NCBI GenBank assembly: GCA_000727475.1
Contig: KL647295.1
Span: forward strand, 1,055,985 to 1,119,984
Direction of reading: 5' to 3'
Length of the DNA: 64,000 nucleotides
From: Sarcocystis neurona
Taxonomy: Eukaryota; Apicomplexa; Conoidasida; Eucoccidiorida; Sarcocystidae
The position numbers and the translations under genes are program-made. Under the pieces are notes generated by a model, which was not told where the DNA came from, did no database searches, and saw nothing but the letters and a program-made list of their open reading frames with translations. The stretch's first letter is position 1; each line of letters begins with the position of its first letter. Below, in pieces: positions 1 through 12,534 of this stretch.

Positions 1-340
1 TCGACACTCACAATTAAATACTTTATACGTGTGTGTCTCGTTGCCCCATAGTTAGACCTAGTGACTGTCTCCCTTACCTTGTTTCTCTATGCCTCACACA
101 GCAGGGGTGAGTTCAAATGCGTGAGTTTGTCTGTAACGACTCACCGGTTTACGCAGATGTAACGCGGTATGTTCCGTGAATTTGTTCATCGGCGATGTTC
201 TAACAAGCTATTACAACTCACTGGCTGCGCATAAGTAGTTGTATACTTGGTGTCAAAACGGATATTCGGCGCTTGAAGATAGTGAGGATCTGTCGTAGCG
301 TCAACCATAGGGTGCGCCCACTACAGTTGGGAAATTGTCA
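1..340. other. No gene seen
   Basis: Mixed-composition sequence without a convincing ORF, splice-flanked exon or repeat. Nothing assigned. Confidence 0.5.
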
Positions 341-870
341 TGCTTGCAGTATTGCATACACATACACACTTACACGTATATGAGGACAGATAGATACGTC
401 CCTACGTACACAGGTAGATACATAAGTCACTCTATGTATGTCTGTAATGGTGTGGGGTCATGCAAAGACTTACACGTGTGTGCAATGGACGCTTGGTACA
501 GAAACAACTGCGCATCATCGTGTGGGCACGCACACCTGGCCAACAGTTTTCGGGTGTATTGTAGGTGTGCCACTCTTTTTCTCCCTCTGTCTCTCTTTAT
601 GTACCTGTGTACACGGGAGAATACATATATATATATATGCATATATATATGTATGCATGTAAAAAGACTGTCGTGTATACGTGTTCGTGCCCATCTGTAT
701 ACAGATCAATTAATAATATATTCACGTACAATGCCGTGTGTGGGTACACCTCTGCCTCCGGAGACAACTCCTCTTACGTGAGACCATCGTAGAACTTCGA
801 GTTTAGGTGTGTATACCGTTCTCGGACAGAAAATATACCAACACATGGGGTATAATGTGTGTACGTGTGT
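341..870. repeat. Alternating purine-pyrimidine microsatellite tract
   Basis: The tract is built of interrupted TA, CA/TG and ACGT steps, with a TA core at about 625-652. Blocks of the same style recur throughout the window. The ORFs predicted over it (Tyr, Ile, Cys and His rich) are products of the repeat and not genes. Confidence 0.7.
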
Positions 871-1132
871 GCGTGTGCAGATGTGGAGACGCTATTTTTC
901 AGTTCAAACGTAATGCGGAGCGCGCACAACGCCAAGTTCGGCCATTCTCTTTTCTGATGCATACATTCCATATATCCTCCCACACAAGTGTTTTACACGA
1001 AGACTGGGCACACCGGTTCAACATGGTCACTGAGAATTATCAGTGAAGTAGAGAACTGCTGTCCAGTCCAGACCGGAGAACTGGTCGTCTCAGGAACATT
1101 CTCGATAGAGTGTTACTAATGCATAGCTACAG

Positions 1133-1511
1133 GTGTGGTGTTTCTCCCCCACACTTAATCTCACCGGTAGCATTTACGGTGTCCGGCCCCGGTACTCTAT
1201 ACCACTGCCAGTGCGCCATGGTGCCTCTGCGTTTGTCCTTGTGAGAAAAAAAGTCCTGAGGACGAGCCTGTACCGTCGCTGTGCTAATCCGGCATCATTG
1301 TGCTTCGTAGGTGGATTTTACGCGCCGTAGTCTGTTTGCCGGCTCCGCCGCGTTCAGCTTTCCCACCTCGTTCGCCGGTCCTAGCCGGCGGAGCCACCTG
1401 CTCGGTGAAAACGGAGACCAACGGCCGCTGCCACACACATTCGGCCGCTCCTCCCCAGAGAAGAGAAAAGTCGACAAGCCCGCCTTTACGAACGCTGTGA
1501 TAACGTGATAA
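1133..1511 (+). CDS. Possible two-exon 3' gene fragment, unknown product
   Basis: Two candidate exons, 1133-1240 and 1311-1511, are separated by a 70-nt intron that starts GTGAGA, holds a branch-point-like GCTAAT and ends TTCGTAG. The first exon is preceded by an equally good site: TACTAAT about 18 nt upstream of a CTACAG acceptor. Read in phase 0 across the junction, the frame gives an Arg/Ser/Pro-rich C-terminus ending at TGA 1509-1511. A second frame is also open across both exons and would connect to a possible upstream exon (about 886-1039, donor GTGAAG), so the frame is not settled. No domain recognised. A chance arrangement is possible. Confidence 0.3.
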
Positions 1512-2836
1512 TTTGTGGTGCTTTCGACCGTCACATGTGCTTTTCGTGTAGGCACTGTCATTTCAGGGTGCGGTGTGCGCGTTGAGGGCGACCAGGAGCT
1601 GCTTGCGGCTTCCCTGTTTGTTTGTGGTCGCTGTGTCACGCTTCGGGGTTGACCAACAAAAGGATATTGTGTAGAGTGCTCAACAACACGAGGAAGAACT
1701 TTGAACTGCAGTTTTGCCTTTTCCTAACTCGTTGTCTCCCCGTAATGATACCCTTGTCTGGTAGCCCCCACCCTCCAGTTCCCGGAAGAAGACAATCAGC
1801 TGCAGGGGTACCGTATTGGAGCAACAAAATTAATCGCTGTATTCCCCACTTTATATCGCTTTGTAGAAACAGTAATTCTCACTCCTACATCTCCTCCACA
1901 GGGGGTTCCTCATTCTCCTTTTTCATACATACCGTGACAGCGCACACACAGACTCCGTTCCAGTTGCCACGTCTCCGGATCCTACAGGGGGCTCCGGTTA
2001 GGCGCCACCCCCTCATCCTCCAAATTTGTGAATGAATTTAAGTCGTACGTCCCTACTGCTGGGGCACCCCCGACTCCATAACGTATACTTGACGTCTCTA
2101 CTGTGTTCTATCCCGTCTCTCCGGCCTCCACCAGCTACACTCGCGATGTACTTGCCATCAGAGAGGGCTCCTCATTTCGTTGCACCTAGCGCATGTGTAA
2201 CTGCCTGTGCGGAGTTTCACGCTCATACTTGTGTGGCACTGTGTAGCTCATCACGCGTGTAGACCTGCACACGCAACGAATTCGCTACCCTTTATGTGCG
2301 TATGCTCCCCATTATCAAAATTGCAAGAGTTTGCGTACTTCATCTGGCACGGACGCCACAAGTATTTTGAGCGGGTATGTCTCCGCATGTGTTGGACACG
2401 CGTCTGCAGTATCAAGACAGAAATGCACTTTTTACTCTGCACACCTGCCCGTCACCACGCTATGCAGGGTACGAAGCGCCAGTCTTTGCTGCGGCCTGCG
2501 TAGGCATGGACGGCCTGTTCTGGTTTCCACACGCGTACAAAGGCGCCGCATTAGAGCATTTGTGAATAGTCCTCCATACACCAAGGTGATTCTACATCTC
2601 CGTGAGTGCTCCTATCAATGCAGGACTACCCAGGACCAATTTTCAGTAGTGCTTATGCTCTATATTTTCGTGTAGGTCCTGTGCCCTTACCAGTAGAACA
2701 ACTCGACACTGCCTACTTGGTAGTTCTCTCCTTGTAAGTCTGTATATCCTAGGAGTATTCATTGTAGCACATAAACACTCCTCTACGTATGTCAGCCAAA
2801 ACATTTGTCGCATGCTTAGAGTAGCTTACGCTTCTT
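1512..2836. other. No convincing gene
   Basis: Mixed composition with several ORFs of 60-140 codons on both strands, none with paired splice sites or a recognisable motif. An acceptor-like CGTGTAG at about 1551 might add a further exon to the fragment at 1133-1511, but no in-phase donor decides this. Confidence 0.4.
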
Positions 2837-3920
2837 ATGGCTGCAGCAGCGGCTGGTGAACTGGCATGTCTGCTGTCCAGGAATACTCAGCAGACATCTC
2901 CATACGCTTGCCGTGTCTGGGAGGGCGAGATTGGCGGCAACGAGTGTAAGTGGAGCAATACTGCAGCACCAGCAGCAGCTACGGCGGCAGCAGCTGCCAG
3001 ATTCTGCCCCGCCTGCACTCTGTGGTCAATGTTTCCTTTTTGTAGAGTCCCCTGCAGGATTTCTTGCTCTGTGGGCTTCTGAGGAGGGATTCAACAGCAA
3101 AAAGCAGCGAAGACGGTGGCACACCAGCATCAGCGCAGGGATACCGGCAACCGCGACGCGAGCAGCTGCGGGGGCGGCTCTACCAGCTGTAGTCGCAAAA
3201 CCGTGAGGTTCCAGCAGCAAAGAATGCCTGCCACACGGCGCGGAAAATCGAGCAGCAAGAGTCTTGACAGAAGCAAAGGCAAAAGGGGTGTACGCAGGAG
3301 TGCTAAGAATAGCTGCCCCGGGCAGTGAAAGCGACAGTTCAACCAAGCAAGAGCAGCTTCGATGAAGGAAGCAGATCCAGGTGGAGCAGCAGGTGTGTCT
3401 GTGGCTTCGAATAGCGGGCACCAACAGTTGTCCCGCAGAAGCTAAAGTGGCACACTGATACACTTCTGGGAACATCAACCTACCGCGCAGCAGCCTTAAG
3501 ACAGCATACGCAGCGGGAGAGGTCTGTGTGTCTCTGTGTATGTGTTTTACCTGAGACCCCGCAGCCGCAGCAGCCGCTCTACAGCGACAGCATGAGGAGC
3601 CGCAGCACCAGACAGGTGCGTTCAGTAGACTAGAAAAACCAACTGCAGCAACTGCCGTGTGGTCGCAATAGCACCTACAGCACGAGAGACACATACCTCG
3701 GCAACTCAGAAAGAAGCAGCAGCCACTCCTACCAAGAAGCGTAGCTTGGGTGGCGGCAAGTGTGGTTGTTTTGGACAACAGTGCTGCTCGAGAAGCAGCT
3801 CGGCGTCAACTGTAGCTCCACCAACCGCAGGATTGTCTGCAGCGGAAGTGTTTGCGCCTCTGCATCCCGTAATTAGAAGAAGCTTCAGCAAGCTTCACTG
3901 TGCCGCGCAAGTAAGTCTTT
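2837..3920. repeat. CAG/GCA-rich interrupted trinucleotide tract
   Basis: The plus strand is dominated by imperfect CAG and GCA triplets, which give Ala/Gln/Ser frames on the plus strand and Leu/Cys/Ala frames on the minus strand. A 250-codon minus ORF (3026-3778) spans it, but most of that length comes from stop-free repeat. One less repetitive stretch of that frame (about 3380-3560) could be a real exon; I cannot show it. Confidence 0.6.
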
Positions 3921-4207
3921 ACTACATGAGGAGCTAAAATCTTCTGACCTCCGTATAGTATCTACTATGCGGAGATAGCGCTGGTGACGTGTCAGTTAAA
4001 TTCCATCAGACCTCGTTCACTACGAGGATAGAAGTGCGTTGAAGGCAGAGGCAGTTGTTTCTAACTGAAGACTTCTAACTGTTTTTGGTTGACTGATGAC
4101 GACTTTCGGGATACATCCGCTGTGGGAGAATCAACTTTACCGTCGACGTCCTCGTATTCCCTTCGCTCGGCTCTAGGTTACTGCCACTTTCTTGTCTCTG
4201 AAGTAAA

Positions 4208-5191
4208 ATGAGACATGCAGCGACCATTAACTGTCCTCCGCCGCTGCAGCAGGCGGCGGGGCTCGCGACCGCAGAGGGATCGAGAAACAGCGGCGCCACG
4301 ACCAGCCACCCGATCACTCTCAGCAGTAGCACTAGAAACAGGTTGGGCAATGAGAATAGTAGCAGCTGCAACGTGGACAATGCCGGAAGCAGCAGCCGCG
4401 CCAGCAGCAGCAACGTCAGCAGCAGCAAAGAGAATACCCTCGAGAGGCCTCCAGGAGGAGAAAGTTGCAGCAGCTGCTGGGAGGGGACGACCAGCTTCCT
4501 GGTGCAGTCCGAAATATATCGGACATCTACCTCTGACCTGTTGCAACTGCAGCAGCAGCAGAAGCACTCACACGAGCGGCGCACGCAGGAGGAACAGGGA
4601 CAGCAGCGTCACTTTTATCAGCATGAGCAGCAGTTGCCACGGGAGCACGAGGAGGAGGAGCAGCGGGCGCCGTCTGTCTGCGGGAAAACTCAGCGAAAGC
4701 AACAGCATAAGCACCTGCATAAGCAGCACTACAGTTCTACCGTGAAAGCAGATGCACCTCATGGTGGTCGTGGGATTAACACGCCCGACGCGCAAGGGAA
4801 GACTTCAGATGGCGGCAAGGCCACCAACAGCACGAAGGGAAGAAGCAGGAGCAGCAGCAGCAGGACTAACAACAACAGAAGCGCCATAGAAGAAAACAGC
4901 GACAGCGGCAACAAGAAGCAAAATAGCCCTGCCGATTCCGCAGAAACTGAGCGCCTGCCCACGCAAAACAAAGAACTCCAAGTCACGGCAGACTATACTC
5001 TCATCTCTCGTGGCCGTAAGGACGCATCGTTCATGTACAGAATATATCTATGCGTATACATGTGTATATATAGAGAGAGGAGAACACGTGGATACAAGTG
5101 TGCACACATGTGTGAAGATGAATATATACACGTGTCTATTTATGTATGTCTGTGTGAGCAGATATGCCAGTATGCATTTCCAGCCTTGTAA
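4208..5191 (+). CDS. Hypothetical low-complexity Ser/Asn/Gln-rich ORF
   Basis: This 327-codon ORF opens with a true ATG at 4208 in a fair eukaryotic start context (AAAATGA). It encodes a Ser/Asn/Gln/Glu/Arg-rich protein with Gln runs and no membrane segment or known domain. The last 45 or so codons run into a TA/TG microsatellite and are unlikely to be coding; a GTAAGG donor near 5015 could end the exon before that. CAG arrays keep frames open by chance, so this may be non-coding. It could also be a 5' exon of the plus-strand gene that follows, but no in-phase junction shows this. Confidence 0.25.
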   Translation: MRHAATINCPPPLQQAAGLATAEGSRNSGATTSHPITLSSSTRNRLGNENSSSCNVDNAGSSSRASSSNVSSSKENTLERPPGGESCSSCWEGTTSFLVQSEIYRTSTSDLLQLQQQQKHSHERRTQEEQGQQRHFYQHEQQLPREHEEEEQRAPSVCGKTQRKQQHKHLHKQHYSSTVKADAPHGGRGINTPDAQGKTSDGGKATNSTKGRSRSSSSRTNNNRSAIEENSDSGNKKQNSPADSAETERLPTQNKELQVTADYTLISRGRKDASFMYRIYLCVYMCIYRERRTRGYKCAHMCEDEYIHVSIYVCLCEQICQYAFPAL

Positions 5192-5250
5192 TACACGAGC
5201 ACGCAGTGTCTTCGCTTTTCCACACCTATGCGTGTGTTCATAGATACACG
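5030..5250. repeat. TA/TG/CA microsatellite tract
   Basis: Alternating purine-pyrimidine sequence directly after the low-complexity ORF, of the same style as the tract at 341-870. Confidence 0.65.
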
Positions 5251-5878
5251 TATGTGTGGGTGCTGAGTGGGAGGTTCTGCAACCCGAGTCTAGGGCAGGG
5301 GCTGACTGCTGCAGGGACACCGTGGTCCCCACAGTAGTATCGCTCTCATCACATACAAAGTTTACGATTTCACGTCCACAGGAAAGGATAGCACTGATGT
5401 AAACATCGGGGGGACAGAAAGGTGCAGAAAGGATGGCACGAAGAGACGCTGACGCAGGAAAGAAAAAGGGAAAAAACGGAACAGCGGGACCTTCGCGAAG
5501 GATGTGCAGGAGTCAGCATGGTTTGCAGCCCCGGAAAGAGATTCCTACAGTATCGAGCTCATAAAAGGTCTCCGTGTCAGGCCGCTTGATGCGCAGATAC
5601 ATGTGTGCGCAACACAACGTAGCTCCGCATTACACATATGCATCCCTTGACCTCCCCTGATGGTTGAGCACATGTAGAAGCAGTTGCAAATGATTCTGAG
5701 AGAGAGAGAAGTGTCTCAGCAACGAAGGGCTCGGAGGGAGTTGAGGGGAAGGCATCTGCACGGGCGCACAAATTTCCTCTGTCAGTTCTACATACCTATG
5801 CATCTATATGTATATATAGATGTTCGTGAGTGCTTGTGCATATCGATATACATCGAGAGGAAGAGTCAGCCTGTGCAG
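5251..5878. other. No gene assigned
   Basis: A plus ORF beginning at an ATG near 5690 is open right through to 5970 and could be the 5' end of the next gene. Its middle is a TA microsatellite, so I place the exon start at the CAG acceptor at 5877-5878 instead. Nothing else found. Confidence 0.4.
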
Positions 5879-8800
5879 GTAGACTGGATTGTATGGACCA
5901 GAAGTCGCCCATGGAGAAACTTGACAGGAGGCCGCGTAGAATTAGTGGACAAAACCATCACTTGTGTAAGGTAATCACTCACTGCGCATCGGTCCCTGTG
6001 GTGTTCTATGTGCTTCGACTCCATTTTATCAACCGTGTCATTACTGCATCCTCTTGCTGCTGTAGTTGCTGCTGCTTCTGGTCCAGGAACTGCAACAGCT
6101 GCTTTTGTTACAACGCGCACCAATAGTGGTCCGCGTCGTGGTGCTGGGGGAGCTGTTCTCTGGTGGTGCTGGTGACTGCGTCAGAGCCACTGATGATGCT
6201 GCCTCTGTAGAACTGCTGTTGATGATTCTTCTGATGGCAAAGCCGCGTCTGTGCCTATGTGCGTATTACTGCCACCTTTTCGTCACCTACGGCAGCCGCT
6301 GCTGTCGCTGCTGCTGCTGCCGCTGTTGCTACTGTGGGAGGAGTTGCTGGTTTCACTGTCGTAGTCACAGGTGTCACTTTCGCTGCTACTTCGGCTGCTG
6401 TTGTGGCTCCTACCGTCGCTGCGGCTGCAGGAGGTGGTCCTAGTGTTGCCGCACGCCCGTACAGCTGGTGCCACTGTCTGAGTCGGCTGTGGGGTTCCTG
6501 CTGCTGCTCAAAGAGAGACCCAGAAGACGTTGCTGCTGCCTGCTGTCTGCTGCAGTCGTGGATATGACCTACATGCAACTGGAGGCCGCGCGTCCTCCAG
6601 AAGAACTGCCGGCGCCGGAGGTGGGAGAAACTGTTGAGTCCAAGGCTGCTCATCCCGACGCGCAAATTTTCAAGTAACACACTCGCACGCACATAGGTTG
6701 TCAACACCGTGTGTAAATTTCTAGGTAGAAGTATGTTTGTCGATTTTGTTGTCACGTGTCGCGGTGCTCCCTGTGTATTTCTATATCTATTGTGTGCAGG
6801 TGTGCGTGTGCGCGCTTGCCGGCGTACACATGTATATGTATGTACTCACACATGTACAAAACCAAGGTATACCGTGTCTAAGCTGTTTCTCGTGGCCACG
6901 TCTCCATATAAGTATTATGCCAGCCGCCTTCTGTATTTGGTATGGCATATGTCCGTACGTTCAAACGTGTGCGTATGTGATCATGGGAACACATATATAT
7001 ATAGTAGATAGCTGAAATGCATGCAAATATATATATATATACACGTTGGTCGCCGTGTTGCGGTGGTCACTATTGCAGGGCACGGGTTCTGGACCGATGG
7101 CAAGATCCTGAGCACTTGTGGATGTTTAAATTGCGATCTCCTGACATGGCGGCTCCCTATCTCGAACCTCTCAAGGTACGTTGCTTCTGCCGCAGCAACC
7201 TTGTCTCCTGTGTGGCCCCTGGTGCTGCTTTTTTCATTTCTTTTATAAAGCGATTGCTACACTCAGTTGTTCTCTGCCGAAACTGCTACCGATGCTTTTT
7301 CTGTACACACGCTGCTGCTATCTCGTGTACTGCCTGTCGGCGCTACTGCCCTCATTTTCTCGGTGCGACTTATATTCGTGTTACTATTTCTTGTGTGGTG
7401 CGGCGGCTGCTGCTGTTCCTGTTATTACTTCGTCCACCTGCGGATGCTGCTGCTGTCGACTCTTGTAATCACATTTTCCATTTCGGTTCAACGTCTCTTT
7501 CTTCTGACGACCGCTCGCGTTATGATGGTTTCTTCCTCAGGTGTTCTGCTGTGCTGTATACCTGTGCGTGTTTGGAGAGCTTTTCTCACATACTTCAGAG
7601 CATACGCTTCTTTGAACGCTGTGTCAGGAACTTTCCTTTTAGACGTCTCTTTGTTTTCGCCGTTCCACTCTTCCCAGGTCTATTGCTGCCGCTGCTGTTG
7701 CTGCCGTCTTCCTCCTCTTTCTTCGCCTCTTATCTCCTGCTTTTCTGCCACTTCTGTGATTAGTATTACTTTCGTTGTCACTAGGTATACTTGTAGCACG
7801 CGCACCGCCGAAACGAATAATGGTAGGACAAGCTCCTTTTCTTGTGCTACTGTTGTACTAATATTACTGCTACGCCTTCGCCTACTACTACTATCACTGA
7901 ACTGCTACTCACCACCACCACTGCAATTTTTACTCCTACTACTATGCCACTGCCACTACTCCACGATTACTACTACTATTACTACTACTACACTACTACC
8001 ACTAGTACTGCAGCTAGGACTCTACTACTGTTCTACTATGAGACAATTACTCCTGTTGATGCTCTTGTCTCAGCGCCACGACTACTGGTGTGATTGCGTC
8101 GAGCAGTTTTTTCGCTGCTGCGACAACTACTGCCCCTAAATCTACAGCCGTTACCGCTCCTGCCACTACGACCTCTGCTGCTACATTAGCTGCAAGTCTT
8201 CGTACTATAGATGCTACGGAAAGCGCCGTTGTGTACTGCTGCCCTTATGTCTGCTCTTTTCTTGCTAACGTCTTGTCTTCCTTGAAGTTCTATCACCCCC
8301 TACGTACCACTAAGAGTACTTCTAACAACAGCACTGCTGCTGCTATGGCTAATATTAGAGCTACCTTTCCTACTGCTACGACAACAGCACTGCTGCTGGT
8401 ATTGCTAACATTAGAGCTACTGTTGCTACTGCTACTGCTGTGACTGGTAGCTATTGCTGCTGCTGCTTCGGCTGCTTTTGGTGGTGTTCTCTATTCAGCA
8501 CGTGCGGAAGGACAGCGTTTGGACTCTCGCTAGAGAGCTGGATATCGCTGGCGGAGTAAGTACTTTCACTCCTGCTGTGGAACTGTTGCTACTCAGCAGA
8601 CTTGCTCTTTTTCACGCAGTTTCTCATCAAATGCTGCTGCAAAGAAGGTGGCTGCACCACCGCGATTGCTGAAGCGCCTGTGTGCTGCTGTAGGCAGCTG
8701 CCGTCGCATAGTTTTTGCTGCTGTTTGCCGTCGCTACTGCACGTCTGCAATGGCAGAGCGGGAGCGCACCCTGCTGCGTGGTCGAGGGCCGCTGCGCGTG

Positions 8801-11800
8801 AAGTGCTCGTATACGTTCATGTACGCTTATGCTCACACGAATGGATTTACACTTGCTCTGCGTCGGTATTCGGCTTCATACGCCCATATGTTCGCACAGC
8901 GAGAATATATCTGTGTGGTTGTGTGTGTGTGCCTATAATTGCATACGTATATACATATGTGAATGTTTAGGCGTATGCCTGTACAAACGTGTATATATAT
9001 ATATATATATATGTATACAAATATTTACGTACATGCGTACGTACTGATAGACAGAGAAAGACAAGTGCGTCAACGCACGTCCACGTGAATGGTACTTTCT
9101 GATGCGCGCAGCGTAAATCTCGAAGATGCTCTTCTTCGCTTCAGCAGCAGCACAACGCTGGTCGCTCGTCGTCTTGCACGCCGTACTCTTCTGCTGCAGC
9201 GGCAGCTCCCGGCAACTGCGGGAAGCCCAGCAGTAGCAGCAGCACGCAGGTGCATGCAGGAGGCTCCGCTTCAGCCTCGGCTCCTGCTGCATGCAGTAGC
9301 GCCAGCGCCAGCAAGAAAAACCAACCGCATAGGTTTCCTGCTGGTCTCGTGACCGCAACAGCAGCAAGTGCAGGGCCGCGGGCGGCAGCAAAAACAGCAG
9401 CAACAGCAGCAGTACAACAGAAAGCACCTCCCTCGTCTAATTTGCAGCGCCCGGTAACAGCAGCAGTAGCAAGCAGCTCGTGCGCCGTAGCAATGCGTTC
9501 TACTGCAGTAAAAAGTCACGCTGTTTCTTCATCTGCTGCTCTGGCTGCAAATTCCTCTACTGCTATTCTTCTCTTGTCCAACATCGATCACTGTAGTGGA
9601 CTAGCACAACACTGTAGGCCTGTCCATTGTTCTCAAAGAGCAGGAACCAACACCATCGGTTCTGACGCCGCCGCCGCGGTGCGTTCTGCTGCTGCTCCTG
9701 ATGTTGCCGCGGGTGTCGCTAATGCCCCGTCTACTCCGCTGCCGTGTCAGCCTCCTGCTGTCGCAGTTCCGCTTGGGACTGCGACCGGAATCACCCGCAC
9801 TGGGAGTGACACCCATGTGGCTGACGCCGGCCTCTTTCCTGTTGGTAGTTATGCCCAACCATTGCCGTGCGCAGCAGAATCTGCTTGTGCAGTGCCGTCG
9901 GCTGCTGCTCCTGCTCGTACTAGCGGCCAACAGCCACCACCGTCAGCAACCACACGACCATCTCAGCCCCCGGTGCAGCCCGTGTCGCCGCCCTGCAACA
10001 CCAGCCTCCATCAACTTGCAACAACAGCCAGACCACCAGCAACAGCAGTTTCACCACAAGGTGCAAAGGCAATGGCGTCAGCACCTATACCGGCACCTGC
10101 AGTAGCATCATCCTTTGCAGGGAATTCTTTATTCAGCAAGCAACTCGTAGGCTGCAGCGCAGCGGGAACCCCCCAGCAGGATGCATGCAAGCCGCTTTCG
10201 TATTCCTCGCTGGTGCCGGAGCTGTGCCTGTCGCCAGCGCCGCCACCAACAGCAGCATCTGAAACACCTGGAGCAGCAGCGCCGGGTGAAAAGGAGGAAG
10301 CCAGCAAAAGTAATCTGCTGCGCAAAAATCCAGACAGTAACGCTCTGAATCTGGCTCCTGCTATCACGAGTTCAAGTACTGACACTAGTGCCAGTAAAAT
10401 CTGTAATGCGAGTACCACGCCACCTGCAGCTGTTGGCGGCCAGCAGCTAGCTGCAGTGGAGAGACGTTGCAGCAGTCCTGCAGATCTGTCTCTGCGTTTC
10501 GTGTCTCCCTCGCTCGAACCAGCCAAAAGAACTGCGGCAGGTGGTACAATGCCTGAAATACGCGACGAAGCTAAAGCTGTACGCCCAGCAGCAGTGTTAT
10601 CCCTAGGTGCTGCGACAGCAAGAAAGTCGTGGCCTGCCCGCGCAGAGCTGCTGTTAAAGGACGGCATCGGACTACACCAGCAGCGCCTGCAGCGTCTATT
10701 CCTTGCTGCTGCTGCTACTGCTGCAGCGAGAGAATACGAGCAAGAGACGCAAGGACTTGCACAATCGCGACAGGACCAGCAGCAGCAACACCAGCAACAG
10801 CAGGCAGTGCAACGCCAAAGCGAACAGCTACCACTGACACAGGACGTATCGGAGAACAGTCGAAGAGGAGCAGCAGCATTTTGTACTCCTTTGCCAGTAG
10901 AGATCAACGGAGCGAATAGCTGTTGTCTCGCGTGTCCTCCAACAGCTGCTGCTCCGTCTGACGGGGCCAAGAAGATCGAGAAAAGCAGCAGCGACAGCAG
11001 CGGCCAAACGTCCACTGTAGCTGCCCTGCAGCTGCCAAGCGGTGCAACCGGCTGGAGGGAAGTTGCTCAGTCCACAGCCGCAGATACGGCCCCTCACGCT
11101 TCGCCTGTGCTGCACGACAAGCACCCGCAGCCAAATCCCCAGAAGCAACAACAGCCACACCAACAGCAGCAGCGGCATCAGTCGGAGCAACAGCAGGAGC
11201 CACAGCAGCAGCAGCAGATGACTGCCAGCAACAGCATGGGTAAAGGAGAATATTTTGCAGCGCACTGGATGAGACCACGGCGCTCTCTGCCTGCGTATCA
11301 ACGCCTAGAACGCATGCTTTTTTTAAAGCAGCTTGTTCCTCTATCACCCGCAGACACAGCACCTGTTTTCCCTTGCTCTCCTGCTGCCGTTACAAGTGCA
11401 TCTTTGCCCGTTGCAGACGGTGACGCTGCTGCTACTGCGCCGGCTGCTGCTGCCCAGGTGACTTCTGCTTCTTCTCCTGCTAGTGTTACTGATGCCTGCG
11501 ATGTTGCGGGAGGAACGGGTGAAAGAAGGGAAGGAAGAGGCAGCCCTGCTGGTGCTGAACCTGCGGTGGCGACGCCGTGTCTGCGCGCTGACGCGGGGAC
11601 TGCTGCTGCCGTTGCTGGTGGTACTGCAGCTGCTGCAAGCAAACAAATCCCCGCTGCAGATGCTGCTGAAGGAAGCGCTGCAGATGCTGCTATTCAACGG
11701 TCCGCAGCTGGTGCTGCGAGAAGGGTCGCTGCTAGCGCAGACGTGGCTGCAGGGCTTGCGGCTGCCGAGCCAACGGCTTGTAGGCTGCAGAAAGCTCTCC

Positions 11801-12534
11801 CAGATACAAAGAAAGTCCGCCGGAGCAGCAGCAGCACTAACAACGTCGGAGTCGGCTGCTCAAGCGACGCAAGCAGTAGCGGCGGCAACCTTGCGCGGCA
11901 CTCTGCAACACCGGCGACCAGCCTGAGCGAGTCGAAAAAGGAATGCCTTGCTTGTGTTAAACAGCAGCAGGGGACACTTCTGTCGACAGACACAAAAACC
12001 TACCCCAGCTGCAGCAGCAGCAGCAGTACCACTGACAGCAAGGCCACCAACAACAGCACTTGTGGCAGCGGCAGCAAGATCAGCAGCAACAGCAGTAGTA
12101 GCACTGAGGGCGTTGAGCTCGGCAGCGAGGAGAGTTGTAACGAACGTAGTCGTTACGACAATACTGGTGACAGCAGCATCCTGCAGCAATGGAGCCGCAG
12201 TCGCGCCGCATGCAGTAGTAGCACGAGTGGCTGCAGTACTGGCAAAAGTGGCACTTCACCCATCAAAAGTAGAGAAGGTGGCAGTAACAGCGGCGCGAAC
12301 GTCAGCTGCAATAGTAGTAGTAGCGGGGACATGGAACGGAAGATCGAGGCTTCGTGGAAAGCCGTCGCAGTCGAAGAGGCGGCAGACCTTCCCTGCTCCT
12401 TACTACGCATGAGCGGCAGCTGCTGCGGTGGTGGGGTCCTCTTGAAGGAAAATCAGCAGCTAAAGAGCAGCGCCAGGAGCGCTGCACCGCATCAAGCGCA
12501 GCATCAACTTCGACAGCCAGAGCCCCGAGAATAA
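5879..12534 (+). CDS. Multi-exon gene with a giant low-complexity exon, unknown function, 5' end not found
   Basis: Proposed exons are 5879-5970, 7079-7175, 8499-8555 and 9112-12534. Donors are GTAATC, GTACGT and GTAAGT; acceptors are TGTGCAG, ATTGCAG, ATTCAG and GCGCAG. Phases agree at every junction (0, 2, 0, 0). The first three exons give about 82 residues of complex sequence rich in Trp and Arg with no low complexity, matching no family I can name. The last exon encodes about 1,140 residues of Ala/Ser/Pro/Gln/Thr-rich sequence with poly-Gln stretches near 10760-10810 and 11140-11220. It also holds two less repetitive islands (about 10620-10740 and 11235-11345) that look genuinely coding. 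No membrane segment. The 5' end is missing, and the C-terminus is doubtful because a second frame looks coding across 12459-12752. The long open frame is solid, the short exons plausible. Confidence 0.45.
6050..6560. repeat. CTG/GCT-rich trinucleotide tract inside intron
   Basis: Imperfect CTG arrays lie in the first proposed intron of the plus-strand gene. Plus frames read Cys, Leu or Ala/Val; minus frames read Gln, Ser or Ala. No splice-flanked coding exon is needed here to keep the gene in phase. Confidence 0.55.
7180..8460. repeat. Pyrimidine-biased, CTG- and ACT-rich intron sequence
   Basis: The plus strand is T/C-rich with CTG clusters and, at about 7845-8060 and 8320-8445, interrupted ACT/CTA/TAC triplets. 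All three plus frames are long and open because A-containing stop codons are scarce. It lies wholly within the proposed second intron. Confidence 0.6.
8810..9070. repeat. TA/TG microsatellite in intron
   Basis: Alternating purine-pyrimidine sequence with a TA run at about 8991-9012, within the third proposed intron, roughly 40 nt upstream of the acceptor of the large exon. Confidence 0.65.

Noticed and set aside
335..1046. Several ORFs rich in Tyr, Ile, His and Cys at the left edge
   Set aside because: Mostly translated TA/TG/CA microsatellite; the same false ORFs occur over every such block. Only the stretch near 886-1039 is less repetitive.
10011..11015. 334-codon minus ORF, Ala/Ser/Leu/Cys rich
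   Set aside because: Antisense to the large low-complexity plus exon; composition follows from CAG/CTG triplets.
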